From contig CAJFCV020000001.1 of the NCBI GenBank assembly GCA_904066235.2, positions 1,612,001-1,676,000 on the forward strand: a DNA stretch of 64,000 nucleotides, read 5' to 3'. Positions 10,608 through 21,884 of the stretch are shown in pieces. The position numbers and the translations under genes were made by a program. The first letter of the stretch is position 1. Each line of letters begins with the position of its first letter. Below the pieces are notes generated by a model that did not search any database, had not been told where the DNA came from, and was given only the letters and a program-made list of their open reading frames with translations. The stretch comes from Bursaphelenchus xylophilus (Eukaryota > Nematoda > Chromadorea > Rhabditida > Aphelenchoididae).

Positions 10608-11125
10608 GTTTATTTGAAAATTAATTTGGGTATACATATGTTTACTATGTATTTATTATGTATATGATAGTATGTATTTTTGCCCAAAATACACGATTTT
10701 TTTAATGAAGTAAAATATTTTGATGATTTTTTGACGATTTAAACATATTGAAAGAAAGTGCCGGTGAAAAGGATCAAATGTGATCAAAAAGTATCAAAAG
10801 GTATCCATGATACTTTTTGACCGCTTGTGATTTTTTCGTTGTTTTCGATGTCCCCGAGCAATTACATGTGTTTTTTTGTTACTGAATAAAGCCGTCCAAA
10901 CGAAAAGTATCAAAAAGTATCCATGAAACTTTTTGATCACTTTTTATAATTTTTTGCCTTTTTTGAGGTCCCTGGTCGATTACATGCGTTTTTGTGTCTC
11001 AATAAAGCCTTCCAGACAAAAAGTATCAAAAAGTATCCTTGATGACTTTTGACGTTTTTCCCAAGTTTTTTTTAAAAATTGCTAAGAATGGTTGTTAACA
11101 TCTCCCAAACCACCAAAACTTTATT
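10608..11125. repeat. Tandem repeat with AAAAGTATC dyads between convergent genes
   Basis: Three units of about 118 bp start at about 10783, 10902 and 11018. Each has AAAAGTATCAAAAAGTATCC, a short spacer and the inverse ACTTTTTGA, followed by AATAAAGCC.TCCA. The two AATAAA words fall inside the repeat and could serve either of the two convergent genes as poly(A) signals. Confidence 0.6.
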
Positions 11126-14100
11126 TCAAAACATCATTTCGAATGTCTGGCGGCCATTTCGCTGGTAAATCATCAAAAACGGCTTTGCGCATTGCACCTC
11201 AAACCCGGGCGGAGTGGGCATTTCCTCGTCGAAAATGAAGTCATCAGCATGCACGACGATCCTCTGCACAAAGATGAAGAACTCCGAATTCACGAACAGA
11301 TTCAAAATGGCCTCTCGGAAGTCCTGCATGGAATGCAAGTTAACATCGATTTGCTCCAGCCGCGAACTCAGGCAAAATTCCAGCTGCGGAAGGGATTTCG
11401 GGAGCCCGCGGAGGGAATGGACTGGATACAAGTGGGAGATCCGAGAAAAGGTCGATGCGGAGAGCTGGGAATATTCATCTTTGGTATGGCGGGAAGGGTA
11501 TTCGTTCCGCCATTCGACGGTCTGGAAATATTATATAAATAGTAAGAAATCGAGCATAAGAACGATTTAAATAGTTTTTGGAGCAAAATTAAACACACTA
11601 CTTATCTTTTCATTTTTTTTTTGAAATGTAGGTTTTTCGGAAAAATCAATAATTTTTGTGACATTTCGTCAAACCCAAAATGCTCTTGGAAACTTATTTT
11701 TATCAATTTGGTTACAAAACAAATATTATAAAGGTTGATTTTATTTTGAGAGGAGACTTTTCCAGATAAAATCTGCAATTTCCAAAAAATCAATATTTTT
11801 TGTGACATTTCGTCGAATCAAAAATGCGCTTGAAAAACTCATTTTTTGGAATTTGGCGGTAACATAGCTGTAGTAAAATACGATTGTAGCAGAGAAAAAT
11901 TACCATAAAATTTAATGTCGAAAAAATCAATAACTTTTGTGACATTTCGTCAACTTCCCAAAAAATGCAAAAGGCCTCAGATTTCGGGCAAAATCGTGTT
12001 TGTAGTTGTTAAATAAGCTCATCAACCTCTGAAAAACACAAAAATTGCAACGCTGAGTTCACAAATATTTTGATACATTACCCCTTCTTACCTGACTATC
12101 GACAAAATGGACGGCCCGTTGATAGACGGAATGGTCAATGAATTTCGACCGGAAATTGGTATCAATCAAATATAGCGCTTGCTGTGAGCATGCCCTAAGG
12201 CTGGCTAGATCCGATCCATCTAGTTTTTCGCTGAAAAAAAGTATTATTTTATATGCTTTAGCTAATTTTTTTTAAGGACAGCCGAGATATTCAATGACCG
12301 TTGAGAGAGTATGCGAAAACTGAAGAGCGGTTATCACTTACATGATCATATCCTTGACGAGTAGCGGTAATCTCGGAAACCGTTTCATAGTTTTGTCGTG
12401 GAATTCGCAATGCGACTGGGAAAGACATTGAGAGCAATCAAGAATGTCATCATAATCTTCGACCATGGCTTGGAGAATGGCTTGGAAATGTGCAAGGAAT
12501 GTTCTAGAAATTATCGGCGTGTAAAATACGGATTAAGAAAGTCATTTTGAAAAAAATTTTGAAAAAAGTTTATTAGTATCAGGGGCGAAAACTCCTGAGA
12601 GTTTGCACAGTGCGGGATTGGCGCGTTTTGGCGACATTTTCAACCTAAAAATCGCCGTGAGTTCAACGAACTATAAGCTAAAAGTTTCGGATATGCCTTT
12701 CGGATATGCCCTAAAAAATTCTAATCTTAATCTACCACAATTTTCATTAAAATCTAAGAGCTTTTTAACTTGGATACTTTTTGAGGTTTTTTGGATTTTT
12801 TTTCGAAAAAAATTCGTAAAATTTCGAGTCAGATAGACGGGAGCGAATAAGTGTAGACATTTTTTTAAGCTTGTAAAATACGGAATATCATGGTCGTTTT
12901 GCAAAGATTGCCAATAATTGTTCATTACCTACCCATAGATCTGCTGAATTTTTGTCGGAATGTAAATTTCACCATCATGTTCAATATCCAGTAATTGCGA
13001 GCCCAATCCGCTCCAAATATCGTCCAGAACTCGCAAAATGCTCTGTCCGAGGCGAGCAATACCTATATCCCAAATATCTACATTGCTTGTGGCAAATAGC
13101 TTCATTAGAGTATTAAAAGCCAAGAATCGCTCGAGGGCAAAAGAAGACGTCGACACTGACTTGTCTCTAGCGTCTTGAAAATGGTGTTGACGAACTTTTT
13201 GAAGCTCCGAAAGGAGTATTCGGCAAAAGCCGGTCGATTTTTGGGCATTTTCAACGGTATGAAGGAGGTTGATCATCAGAAGCTTCCTGAAAATACAGCG
13301 TGATGATAGGTTTTATGGCAGTATTACACATGAAAAGTGCAGACATGGCAGGAGCCGGCTTCGAAGCCTCGAAAAGGGCCGGCCGAGCTTTTCTGGAGTC
13401 GACTCGACAAAATTTTTAGGGTTTTTTCGCATTGAAGCAAAAATTAGGAATGCCAATTTTGGCTCATTGGAATTATGCAACAAGATGTATTTTTGGCTAA
13501 AGAGATCGAAAAATTTTTTTTGCTGTTTGAAATGTTCTTGGCAGCGATAAAACACCCTAAAAGAGCCAAAAAAACACAATGCCAAAAATTGCCAAAATGG
13601 CGGGAAAATTTCCATTCAAAATCCAAAAAATCTGTGAAAGGACCAGGTCTAGAAATCCTCAGGGCCAGGCCGAATTTGACGGGGACTGAACCGGATGCCC
13701 GGAAATCCCAAAATCCCGGCCCTCTAGCCATGCCTGTAAACGGCCCAAACTTACTTGGCCAGCCCATCATGCTGACTAAAGACTCCAGCGGAGATCGAGA
13801 CATCCTTGTCCCGTTCCTCAGCGTTCTTCCATTTTCGGTAAACGTCCCACAAATTGGCCGCCACGTCGATATCGGCATATCTGAACAACCATCCGGGCAA
13901 ATGGTCAAAGACGGCAAAGTCTATTTGAAACTCTTGTTCGGGATGCAGTTTTATCGACCGGTAATTCACTAAAATGCATTTAGTTTTGAAGATTATATCA
14001 GTCTGTCGGGAAAATAATGTGCGCAGTGTCGCTGAGTCGATTGTGTCGCTGAAGTGAGCAATTTGATTTTGCCGCGACACAAATCATTTTTTCGGCGATG

Positions 14101-14252
14101 CGATTTTCTTATGCGACAAAACGCTCATTATTTTCCCGACAGATTTATAGCCAATTTTTTCAAAAGGTATTTTGTTATCGCAGGTGCCTCATAATCGCTT
14201 TTATTCCTCCAAAAAACTCACATATCTCCTGAAGATCCTCCACTACTCCCAT
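11126..14252 (-). CDS. Unrecognised six-exon gene (431 residues)
   Basis: Exons in order of transcription: 14252-14222, 13968-13755, 13286-12933, 12503-12342, 12230-12092 and 11521-11126. All have GT..AG borders and phase closes exactly on a TGA stop. I do not recognise the protein. It is predicted soluble, with no signal peptide or membrane segment, and mostly helical in character. Recognisable patches include WDVYRKWKN (near residue 50), HCEFHDKTMKRFP (mid) and PGFEVQCAKPFLMIYQRNG (C-terminus). The first ATG in the first exon was taken. An upstream exon cannot be excluded because the frame stays open for some codons above it. The 3' end faces the BTG/Tob gene, with about 520 bp between stop codons. 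A MITE-A copy sits in intron 1. Confidence 0.6.
13995..14150. mobile_element. MITE-A, copy 4 (intron 1 of the minus-strand gene)
   Basis: TATCAGTCTGTCGGGAAAAT start, core GCGACACAAATCATTTTTTC, end TTTTCCCGACAGATTTATA. It fills most of the 253-bp intron. Confidence 0.8.
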
Positions 14253-14645
14253 GGCCAACTCGTTGACATGTATTCGACAATAAATAAAACAAAATTGGCC
14301 AAATGTTTATCTTTTCGGGCCCTTCGAAACAACGTGTTTTCACGTCAGTGGAATGGGTCAGGTGAAAGTGTGACACTTGTGGAGAAGAAAGCCCTGAAAA
14401 GCGATAATAAAAAAGTCTTGTCAGAGATTATCGATGATGATTTATGGCGACGAACGAGATTTCAGACAATTCCAATTTTAAATTTCTCTTCTTGTCATAA
14501 GTCCTAAGTTTATGGGGGTGGGAAAGGCTAGAGAGAGGCGGTGGAAAAAATACGAAAAGCAATTTTACGTGAACGATGGATCGGAAACAAATGTGCCGCT
14601 TTTTAAGAAAAGGGTCCGAAAAGTCTACGAAACATCTGAAATTCG
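14253..14645. other. Upstream of the minus-strand gene, no gene seen
   Basis: Probable 5' flank of the gene ending at 11126. Open frames here lack domains. No promoter element is clear. Confidence 0.4.
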
Positions 14646-14798
14646 TATCAGTCTGTCGGGAAAATAATGAGCACAATTTTGCTGCACCGATCACGCCGCT
14701 GAAGTGAAAAGAAATTTGATTTTGCCGCAACACAATTCATTTTCTCCGCGGCGATGCGATTTGGAAAAGTGCTCACTATTTTCCCGACAGACTGATAG
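14646..14798. mobile_element. MITE-A, copy 5
   Basis: Full palindrome with TATCAGTCTGTCGGGAAAAT and GACAGACTGATA ends and the conserved GAAGTGAAAAGAAATTTGAT core. Confidence 0.82.
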
Positions 14799-14845
14799 CC
14801 CGTAGGGCAACGCGCCCTGTGCAAAACAAGAATTTGTCAATGGTT

Positions 14846-14998
14846 TATCAGCCTGTCGGGAAAATAATGAACTCACTGTCGCATTAAAAATCGCATCGCC
14901 GACGAGAACATGAGTTATCTCCTGACAAAATCAAATTGCTTTTCACTTCAGCGATGCGATCAGCGACATTGTGCCCATTATTTTCCCGGCAGACTGAA
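14846..14998. mobile_element. MITE-A, copy 6
   Basis: Same family in the opposite core orientation (AAATTGCTTTTCACTTCAGC). The left end has GCCTGTCGGG and the right end GGCAGACTGA. A left-end stub of a further copy follows at about 15035-15058. Confidence 0.8.
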
Positions 14999-15251
14999 AA
15001 CTTTTGGGTCCGAAAATCGACTGATTGCCAACAGTATCAGTCTGTCGGAAAAATAATGTGGGTTCTTTACGCTTCGGAATCGCCCATCACCGCTTTACCA
15101 TGGCTAACCGCGGCTGAAGATTCGGTGTGTCAGCGCAACTAGACATTTTGCTGCGATGAAACCCATTTTCAAATGAGGCTCTGCAACTTTCTAAACCAAT
15201 TTTACAAGAACAAAAACAGGCAAAATGCACTGTGCACCACGGCAAAAAGTT

Positions 15252-15410
15252 TATCAGTCTGTCGGGAAAATAATGAGCACACTGTCGCATTGAAAATCGT
15301 ATCGCCGCCGGGAAAATGAATTTTGTCGCGACAAAATCAAATTGCTTTTCACTTCAGCGACACGAATGGGGCACCAGCATTGTGCTCATTATTTTCCCGA
15401 CAAACTAATA
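15252..15410. mobile_element. MITE-A, copy 7
   Basis: Complete, with TATCAGTCTGTCGGGAAAAT and TTTTCCCGACAAACTAATA ends. Core AAATTGCTTTTCACTTCAGC. Confidence 0.82.
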
Positions 15411-16023
15411 AGCACTTTCGAAAAAGCCTAATAGCACTTGGCCCTTGCCTTGTAAACTTTATTTATACCGTCCCAAATTCCCATAAACCCCACCCATATG
15501 CTCGTTATCTCAACAACATAGGCGCTGACTAATCCTCCCTCACGTCTCTGTTGTCATCAACAACTCCTCCAAGACCAGTTATTTCCTATAAAATTGACCA
15601 CTAAATTGTAGCCCAACGCCGTTCGCCAAAACACTTTGGTCTTGCGAAAAAACAACAACTGATGTGATATTTTTGGGGCCCAAAAAAACATAAAAACAGG
15701 CCCCGGTAAACCCTGAGGGCAGCTGAGTTGAATCGCTTTCAGTGGGAGGAACAGAGGGAAATGTTGAGTTGGTTTTTTTCGCCGATTTTTTATGGGACAC
15801 ACTCCGGTGCCGTGAATCAACTTCATGGGGGAAGGACGAGTGGTTCGGGCGTTCTTTTTGAAGTCATTTTTTTCGTGGAACGGCCGGGAACGGATCGAAA
15901 AGTTTTGATTTAGAACGACGGTCGAACCTGGTGGTGACATTTGACCTGAAGTCCAAGGATTTTACGACTTGAAAAAGTGGAACAGAGACGAATTAAGGTT
16001 AAAGATTGAAGGGCAAAGAATTC
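15411..16023. other. Gene-free stretch with an unexplained open frame
   Basis: A minus-strand frame of 127 codons (15557-15940) overlaps a 61-codon plus-strand frame. Neither shows a domain, so I treat this as intergenic. Confidence 0.35.
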
Positions 16024-16540
16024 AAATTCTGTCGGGAAAATAGTGAGTCCTCTGTCGCATCAAGGGTCGCATCGCCGCCGAGAAAACGAACTGTGCCGCT
16101 GCAAAATCAGATTGCTTTGCACTTCAGCGATGTGGCTGGCTCAGCGACACAGCTCTCATCAAGAGACTGATAACGTCAAAAGGCCTGAAGTGCAACAAAT
16201 GGTCATATTTTTACTAGTTTCGCTAGAGAAAGGTTGATTTTTTGTGGAGACATTACATTCTGCGATAGAAATCGGCTGTAAACTTATTATTCTTGGGCGT
16301 TTCTGCAAGGCGCGAGCTAAGAGTTCCAGTCCGTCGGGAAAAAAATGAGCGCAGCGTCACTGCGCCGATCTCAGCCGCCCAACCGAATCGCCTCCTAACC
16401 GGGCCGACCTAAAATTTATAAAATTCCGAGAGCCGTATTTATCAGCCTCGAGGGAAAACAATGAGCGCAATGTCGCTGCGCCGATCGCGTCGCTGAAGTG
16501 AAAAGAAACGTGCTTTGGCCGCGACACACATCAGATACAA
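16024..16540. repeat. Broken MITE-A copies and a Harbinger-like fragment
   Basis: Pieces of MITE-A at 16028-16172 (right end shortened), about 16324-16375 and about 16437-16535 (left half only). A fragment with the words TTTTTGTGGAGACATTACATTC, split here by decay, and GGCGCGAGCTAAGA at about 16235-16325 belongs to the 449-bp family. Confidence 0.6.
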
Positions 16541-16894
16541 AATTTTTTTACTTAAATTGAGGAATCTAATTTGGGGGTTCTATTAGCATTGGTCCATATA
16601 GGAAATATCCAAAATATTATCAAAATTCGTCTATTCAAAAAAAAGTTGATGCGATTTGAAAATTTAGGATTAAAACAGGGGTTTTTGGAACTGAAAACAA
16701 TTGCGATTGTAAAAATTACGGGTTTTCTTCACCAATCATCCTCTTTTACACCTAATCTATCAATTACTGGGTGAAAAAGTTGGTATTCACAGTGTACCAT
16801 AAAGTCAGCATGTTATACATGACAATATTCACCATGAAATTTTTTAAGGTTTTAAAGCTACAAATCATTCTTACGAAAAGGGAGATTTATTATA
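16541..16894. other. Gene-free AT-rich stretch
   Basis: Nothing recognised. It borders the Tc3-like element at its right end. Confidence 0.4.
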
Positions 16895-18385
16895 TACTCC
16901 CCGTACAATGTTTTGACCCCCCTCCTAACTCGGCCCAAAGTGTACCAATTGGGACCAAATTTGGTATGTAGTCTACTCACAGGCTAGTAACAAAAAATAA
17001 CATAGCAAGACATACCTTATAGTTGAATTTCAAAATCTAGAGGCAATTTTCAAAAATCACCTTAAAAATCGAGGAAAAAGTTTTGACCCCCCTTAAAAAA
17101 AAGTTAGATATCGCCAGCGGATGCCACCCGAACCTATCGTAATCGACGTCCCATACCTGAATACAGGTTAATAAATGGTTTTCCGTTGAATACTTCGTTG
17201 CATTTGAGGATTCAACGCGTTAAACCGTTTTTGATGTAGAGCTGCCTAAAATTGTAAAAATCTTGCCCTATCGCTTTCCTAGAGCTCTAAATTGGGTTTA
17301 TATTATGTGCTTTAGACCTGTATTTACCTTCTCCTTTCAATAAAAGTGCATGGTGGCCTGGCGGTGTAGATTCGGCAGATACCCTCATGTCATGCCGAGC
17401 CTTGGTGAGCCATTTGCTCTTTGACTCAAGGTCGAGATGTGTTCGTTAGGTCCTCAATGTAATTCTGACACTCCTATTTGCTCTCAGTAATGTAAAATGT
17501 TTCGATTTGACACGTTTTGTAATGGTTTTCATTTACCTTAATCTTGAGTCTCCCGTTACTGTAGATGCCTCCGAGTACGATGACATCCCCACCGCACATT
17601 TGGCGTTTCATACGTCTCCACTGAGTATGGCGGGTGCTGTAGCGTCTTATATTACCTGGTTCATCAAATGAAAGCCGTTTTTGGCGGCTAAAAATCCATT
17701 TGAAAAACGCGGGTTTTTCGTTAAGGTGTAGATCGGCGAAGTTACGCCTGCAAATCATATGAAACCGTGTCAGCGGGAGTTTATTCTTTGTTTGAGGGTA
17801 AATAGGAGTCTCAGGATTACATTGAGAACCTAACGACCATATCTAACCCTTCGGTCAAAGAGCTAATGGGTCGCCCAAGCCGGGCATGACAAGAGGGTAT
17901 CTGCCGAATCTACACCGCCAGGCCACCATGCACTTTTATCGGAAGGAGAAGATAAATACAGGTCTAAATCACATAATATAAACCCAATTTAGAGCTCTTG
18001 GAAAGTGCTAGGGCAAGATTTTTACCATTTTAGGCAGCTCTACATCAAAAACGGTTTAACGCGTTGAATCCTCAAATGCAACGAAGTATTCAACGGAAAA
18101 CCATTTATTAACCTGTATTCAGGTATGGGACGTCGATTACGATAGGTTCGGGGGGCATCCGCTGGCGATATCTAACTTTTTTTTAAGGGGGGTCAAAACT
18201 TTTTCCTCGATTTTTTAAGGTGATTTTTGAAAATTGCCTCTAGATTTTGAAATTCAACTATAAGGTATGTCTTGCTATGTTATTTTTTGTTACTAGCCTG
18301 TGAGTATACTACATACCAAATTTGGTCCGAATTAGTACACTTTGGACGGAGTTAGGAGGGGGGTCAAAACATTGTACGGGGAGTA
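16895..18385. mobile_element. Tc3-like element with about 575-bp inverted arms
   Basis: The left end reads TACTCCCCGTACAATGTTTT and the right end is its inverse, with TA on each flank. The arms run from about 16895 to 17470 and from about 17811 to 18385. Both contain GTTTTGACCCCCCT near the tip, which recalls the long, C-rich ends of Tc3. The 340-bp centre carries only a transposase fragment (17474-17758), so the copy is dead. Confidence 0.75.
17474..17758 (-). pseudogene. Fragment of Tc3/Tc1-like transposase
   Basis: The frame on the minus strand contains WIFSRQKRLSFDEPGNIRRY followed by CGGDVIVLGGIYSNGRLKI. This resembles the central DDE region of Tc3-type transposases (IFSDEKKF.LDGPD.. 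and GGG.VMVWGAF). The expected catalytic Asp after the IFS motif reads RQK, so the D is lost. Both flanking parts of the enzyme are missing because the inverted arms begin directly on either side. Confidence 0.55.
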
Positions 18386-19430
18386 TAAGATCGAATTAGT
18401 TTCAAAACATCCGTTTTTACCCTAAAAAGTTCAAAAATTGAGGAACTAGGTTGTTGTATAGATCATGTATAATATCGAAATTTGTACCAAAAAACAGATG
18501 ATAGACTTCGAAAAAAGAATTAAAAACTATGTTACTAACTAAACACGTCGATGGGTCAAAGAAATAATCCGTATGATCCTCACTTTGCATGTCTGTATCA
18601 ATTCCGTATTATCCATGACAGTGAGACCATCTTAGGAGGCTATGTCGCCGGCCGACTCTTTGGCAACGCGGCAACGTCGTTCTAATTTTTATGCAAAGGG
18701 GACACATTTACAAGTCCAAACGAGGTATTAGCCCAACTGCTAGTCCTTTTTTGAATCTTATTTTAATCATGTTGTACATGGTAAAATTTTGAAAACATAT
18801 GGTGGAGATCCTTCCCCATCTAAAAAGAAATACGTAGACAACGAAGGGACGTTATTACGTTTTCAAAACATAGATTACCGATGCAGCAAACACGAATATG
18901 AACATGTGAAGACGTATGTTATCCATGCTAAATTGATGGCAAAATGTCATTTAATTTGGTATTTTTGGGTCTGAAGGAAGGTTTTAGACAGTGAGATACC
19001 CTACAATGAATATTTACATCCAGTGAGCAGCCTTCACCGCTGCTAAATCGAACATTTTTTTAGATATACCCAGTTTGATGTATTTCGCCATCATTTCCAA
19101 AACTTCCAGACCAATTCTGCCGAAACTTGTCGTATAGAAAGAAAATAACATTATTGATAACTCCTCCAAATCAGATTCTTTGATATAAGTTGCGTCTTGG
19201 CAAAATTCGAATCAGTGTTTTCAAAAATTCCAAATTTAGCAGCGTTTTTGCAGGGTTCCCATGAGGTCGCCAAACCCGCAATTAATTTTTAAAGATAGGT
19301 AGCTGTCCTTTCTTTAATTTGGTTCATAGTTTGGAAGAATGCCGCGATCATACCTTGTAAACTATCAATTTTCCCGAGGTCCATAAAAAAAATTTTAAAA
19401 AATAAATGCCAAAAATCCTTGGCATTCCGT
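18386..19430. other. Gene-free stretch
   Basis: No domain-bearing frame or splice structure seen. A MITE-A right-end remnant lies at about 19440-19525, just before gene A. Confidence 0.4.
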
Positions 19431-19590
19431 TTGTATCTGATGTGCGACACAATTCATTTTTTTTGCAGCAATGCGATTGTCGATGCGACGGAGTGTTGAT
19501 TGTTCTCCCAACAGGCTGATATAGGATATATTTACATAGTAATATAAAAGAACAATTGACCGTTTATTGACAACCTCTACAAATGTTTCT

Positions 19591-21092
19591 CTACGGATCA
19601 TCCGGAGGGCATTCGTCGCTGGTCGTCGGGGTCGACGCAGCAGTCGCAGTTGTTCCTGACGACCCTGAGCTTGGCGTTGAAATTGTTGTAATGATCCGCA
19701 AAAAGTCGGTTGTCCCTGTAGTCTGCGTCGTCGGAGAGGTAGCCGTAGTTGTAGTGCAGTCTCCACAAGTTCTGGCGCACTTCTTCGCCATCAACCGACG
19801 ATACGCTCGATCGTTGCACAGAATACGGACGCTCGGCTTCTGACAGTCGGTGGTCTTGTCGTCGGCGCAACTTTCCGTGGATGGAACGGGATTGGGGTTG
19901 GGAGTGTCGTCTCCCTCGCAGAATCCACAAGTTTTCCGGCATTTTCTTCGCATTATATTATTGTAGACGGCCTTATTACACATGGGCATGATGTGGTCGG
20001 CATCGCAGTTGGAATAGGGATCGTCGCGACAGTCTGCAATCTTTGTGTATGAATGGAATGATGTTAACAGGGGTAATGTGACGTTCGAATTTTTATGAAA
20101 AATTGGCAAAAGGCTGAATATTTCGGCTGCTGCCAGAAGACAAAGGCTAAAGTTTAGCTCGCGTTTTGCCTAGTTATTAGAAAAGAGTTATGGTAAGGCC
20201 GACCTCTCCACCTCCAGAATTTTTTTGTCAGCTACTCCCCGGTCCACCACTCCGCCAAAAAGATCTCCCACCTGAGAGCTCAAGATTAGAGAAACAGAGC
20301 ATATGTCTTGGAAAGGCTTGATCTAAGTTTGTGTGTTGTGGAGCCTCAAAGGCCTCCACAATTCCCAAGCAAATTAGCATAAACCAACTCATATAAAAGC
20401 AACGTCTCGTCACCAATTATAGAATTATCTAATTTTCGGGGCTTCGGTAGTTCAGCCCCCCACGAAAGGTAGTTTCACACACCACTGTTTTGCCCTACTA
20501 CTACGTTGGGGGTTTGACCTAAAACGTAGAGGGCTTGACCTAAAACGCAGGGGGGCTTGACCTAAAACGTAGGGGGGCTTCATCTAAAACGTAAGGGGCT
20601 TGTGCTGGACCATACAACTTGGATTAATTTTTTGAAATAAATTTTGGGGTTCAGAATGGACGAGGGTTTGTACTGGGTCATGGGGGCTAAACTGGACTGG
20701 GGGGGGGGCTGTACTACCTTAGCCCCTAATTTTCTTTCTTTGTGCGTGGTGGTTCAACAAACTCTATTCTAAACTTGTGTCTAAGTCTATTCTATGAAGA
20801 GCGGTGGTCCAAGCGCCCCGTCTACTTTAATCCAACACCACATTGTGCTAAGTTTCATAAACTCCCCACCTGCAAGCAGCTCCAATAACGGTCGGCCAAA
20901 GTTGACGGTGAGTCGCTTCATCTCCACGAACCCATCCTCTTGCGGCAAATACATGATGGGCGTCGTGTGGTGCGAGTTGAACTCACTTCCATTCCCGCGG
21001 TACAGCACAAACCTCGCATACGCGGAGAGCAGGAAGTTTTGGGAAATCAGAAGCCAAATTGGAAACTTGAAGATCATCTGGTCATGTATCAA
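19591..21092 (-). CDS. Secreted double-ShKT protein, gene A
   Basis: Two exons, 21092-20870 and 20033-19591, joined in phase 1, giving 221 residues. Exon 1 encodes a signal peptide (core IWLLISQNFLLSAYA) and a 40-residue N-terminal module (RFVLYRGNGSEFN.. to VNFGRPLLELLA). Exon 2 encodes two six-cysteine ShKT domains (DCRDDPYSNCDADHIMPMCN.. ending CRKTCGFC, and SCADDKTTDCQKPSVRILCN.. ending CARTCGDC). A Thr/Ser/Pro-rich tail with FLRIITTISTPS follows, ending DECPPDDP. ShKT domains are small disulphide folds common in nematode secreted proteins, where they serve as potassium-channel-binding or matrix modules. The exon 1 donor GTGGGG is weak but falls exactly where genes E and F use GTAAGT. The 3' end carries AATAAA (TTTATT at 19563-19568 on the plus strand). 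The 20438-20726 insertion is in the intron. Confidence 0.8.
20438..20726. mobile_element. GGGGCT-ended element with internal tandem repeat (hAT-like?)
   Basis: The ends GGGGCTTCGGTAGTTCAGCC and CTGTACTACCTTAGCCCC are imperfect inverted repeats of about 24 bp. The flanks TAATTTT are duplicated. Gene D keeps the empty site (ATTATCTAATTTTCTTTCTT near 38870). Inside are four or five units of ACCTAAAACGTAGGGGGCTT. A 7-8 bp duplication suggests a hAT-like origin. Relatives lie at 31385-31826, 31880-32012 and 34914-35047. Confidence 0.7.
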
Positions 21093-21838
21093 ATGAAAAA
21101 ATGAAGTCCGCTTGAGGCGGTTACACAGGACGTTAAATGGGACTTATGCGCTACGACAATACGTTTTAATGTTGTGGGTCGTGTTTGCACAGATGTCGGG
21201 TTGACGGACCGAACACATCGCATATGACATAAATCCGGGTATTTTTAGACGATACGCAATTACCTCAACGTTGAAGACGTACTTGTGTTCGTTCATTATG
21301 TGCGTAAACCTATGCCTTTTTACGTCTTTTATTGCGAACACACATTGCGAACACTTGGCCGGGCCTGAGCTGATTTGACAAAGCCCCAGGCCGGCCCGGT
21401 TGCCGTCTCTACTTGCAGGAAGAACTAGCCTACGGGCGACGCTCATATTTCCTTTGAATTTTGAGCACACGTCAGGCATAGGCTACATATCAAGTCATGA
21501 AAGTTTTAGCTCGCGCCTTTCAGGTACGGCCGAGATATTCAACGATCCTTGCAGCCGACAGAGAGAACAGAGAAAAACACAATCTGAGCTTTACCTTTTT
21601 TGTGGAGAAGTTAACCCTACGGTAGTAACGAGCTTGAAACTTTTCATGCGTCAAAAAACGCCATGTTTTTTCAACCTTTGACGTAAAAATCTTGGTCAAT
21701 TGCGTCACTGGAGAAAAAAGAATTTGATATTTGCAATTTATTCACTCGGCGGCGATGCGATCTGAAGAGAAAAACAATTCATTTTCAATTCGATTTTCGA
21801 TGCGATAGAGCGTTCATGAATTTCCCGACAGATTAATA
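21093..21838. repeat. Shared 5' block upstream of gene A
   Basis: About 270 bp directly upstream of the start codon (including ACCGAACACATCGCATATGA and TTTTTACGTCTTTTATTGCG) recur upstream of genes B, C, D, G and I. It is followed by a small GGCCGGGCC element remnant (about 21356-21410), a 449-bp-family fragment (about 21430-21720) and a MITE-A right end (about 21730-21838). The near part probably includes the promoter. A 111-codon minus frame (21144-21479) is open in both A and B. Confidence 0.65.
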
Positions 21839-21884
21839 TGAAAGAACAATTGACCGTTTATTGACAACCACTACCGAAGTTTTT

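Noticed and set aside
10382..10637. Ser- and Phe-rich minus frames
   Set aside because: Antisense of the acidic C-terminal tail of the BTG/Tob gene.
13475..13972. 165-codon plus frame
   Set aside because: Crosses an exon and an intron of the minus-strand gene on the opposite strand and has no domain.
15557..15940. 127-codon minus frame
   Set aside because: No domain, signal peptide or splice partner, and it overlaps a plus frame of similar quality. Open by chance is the simpler view.
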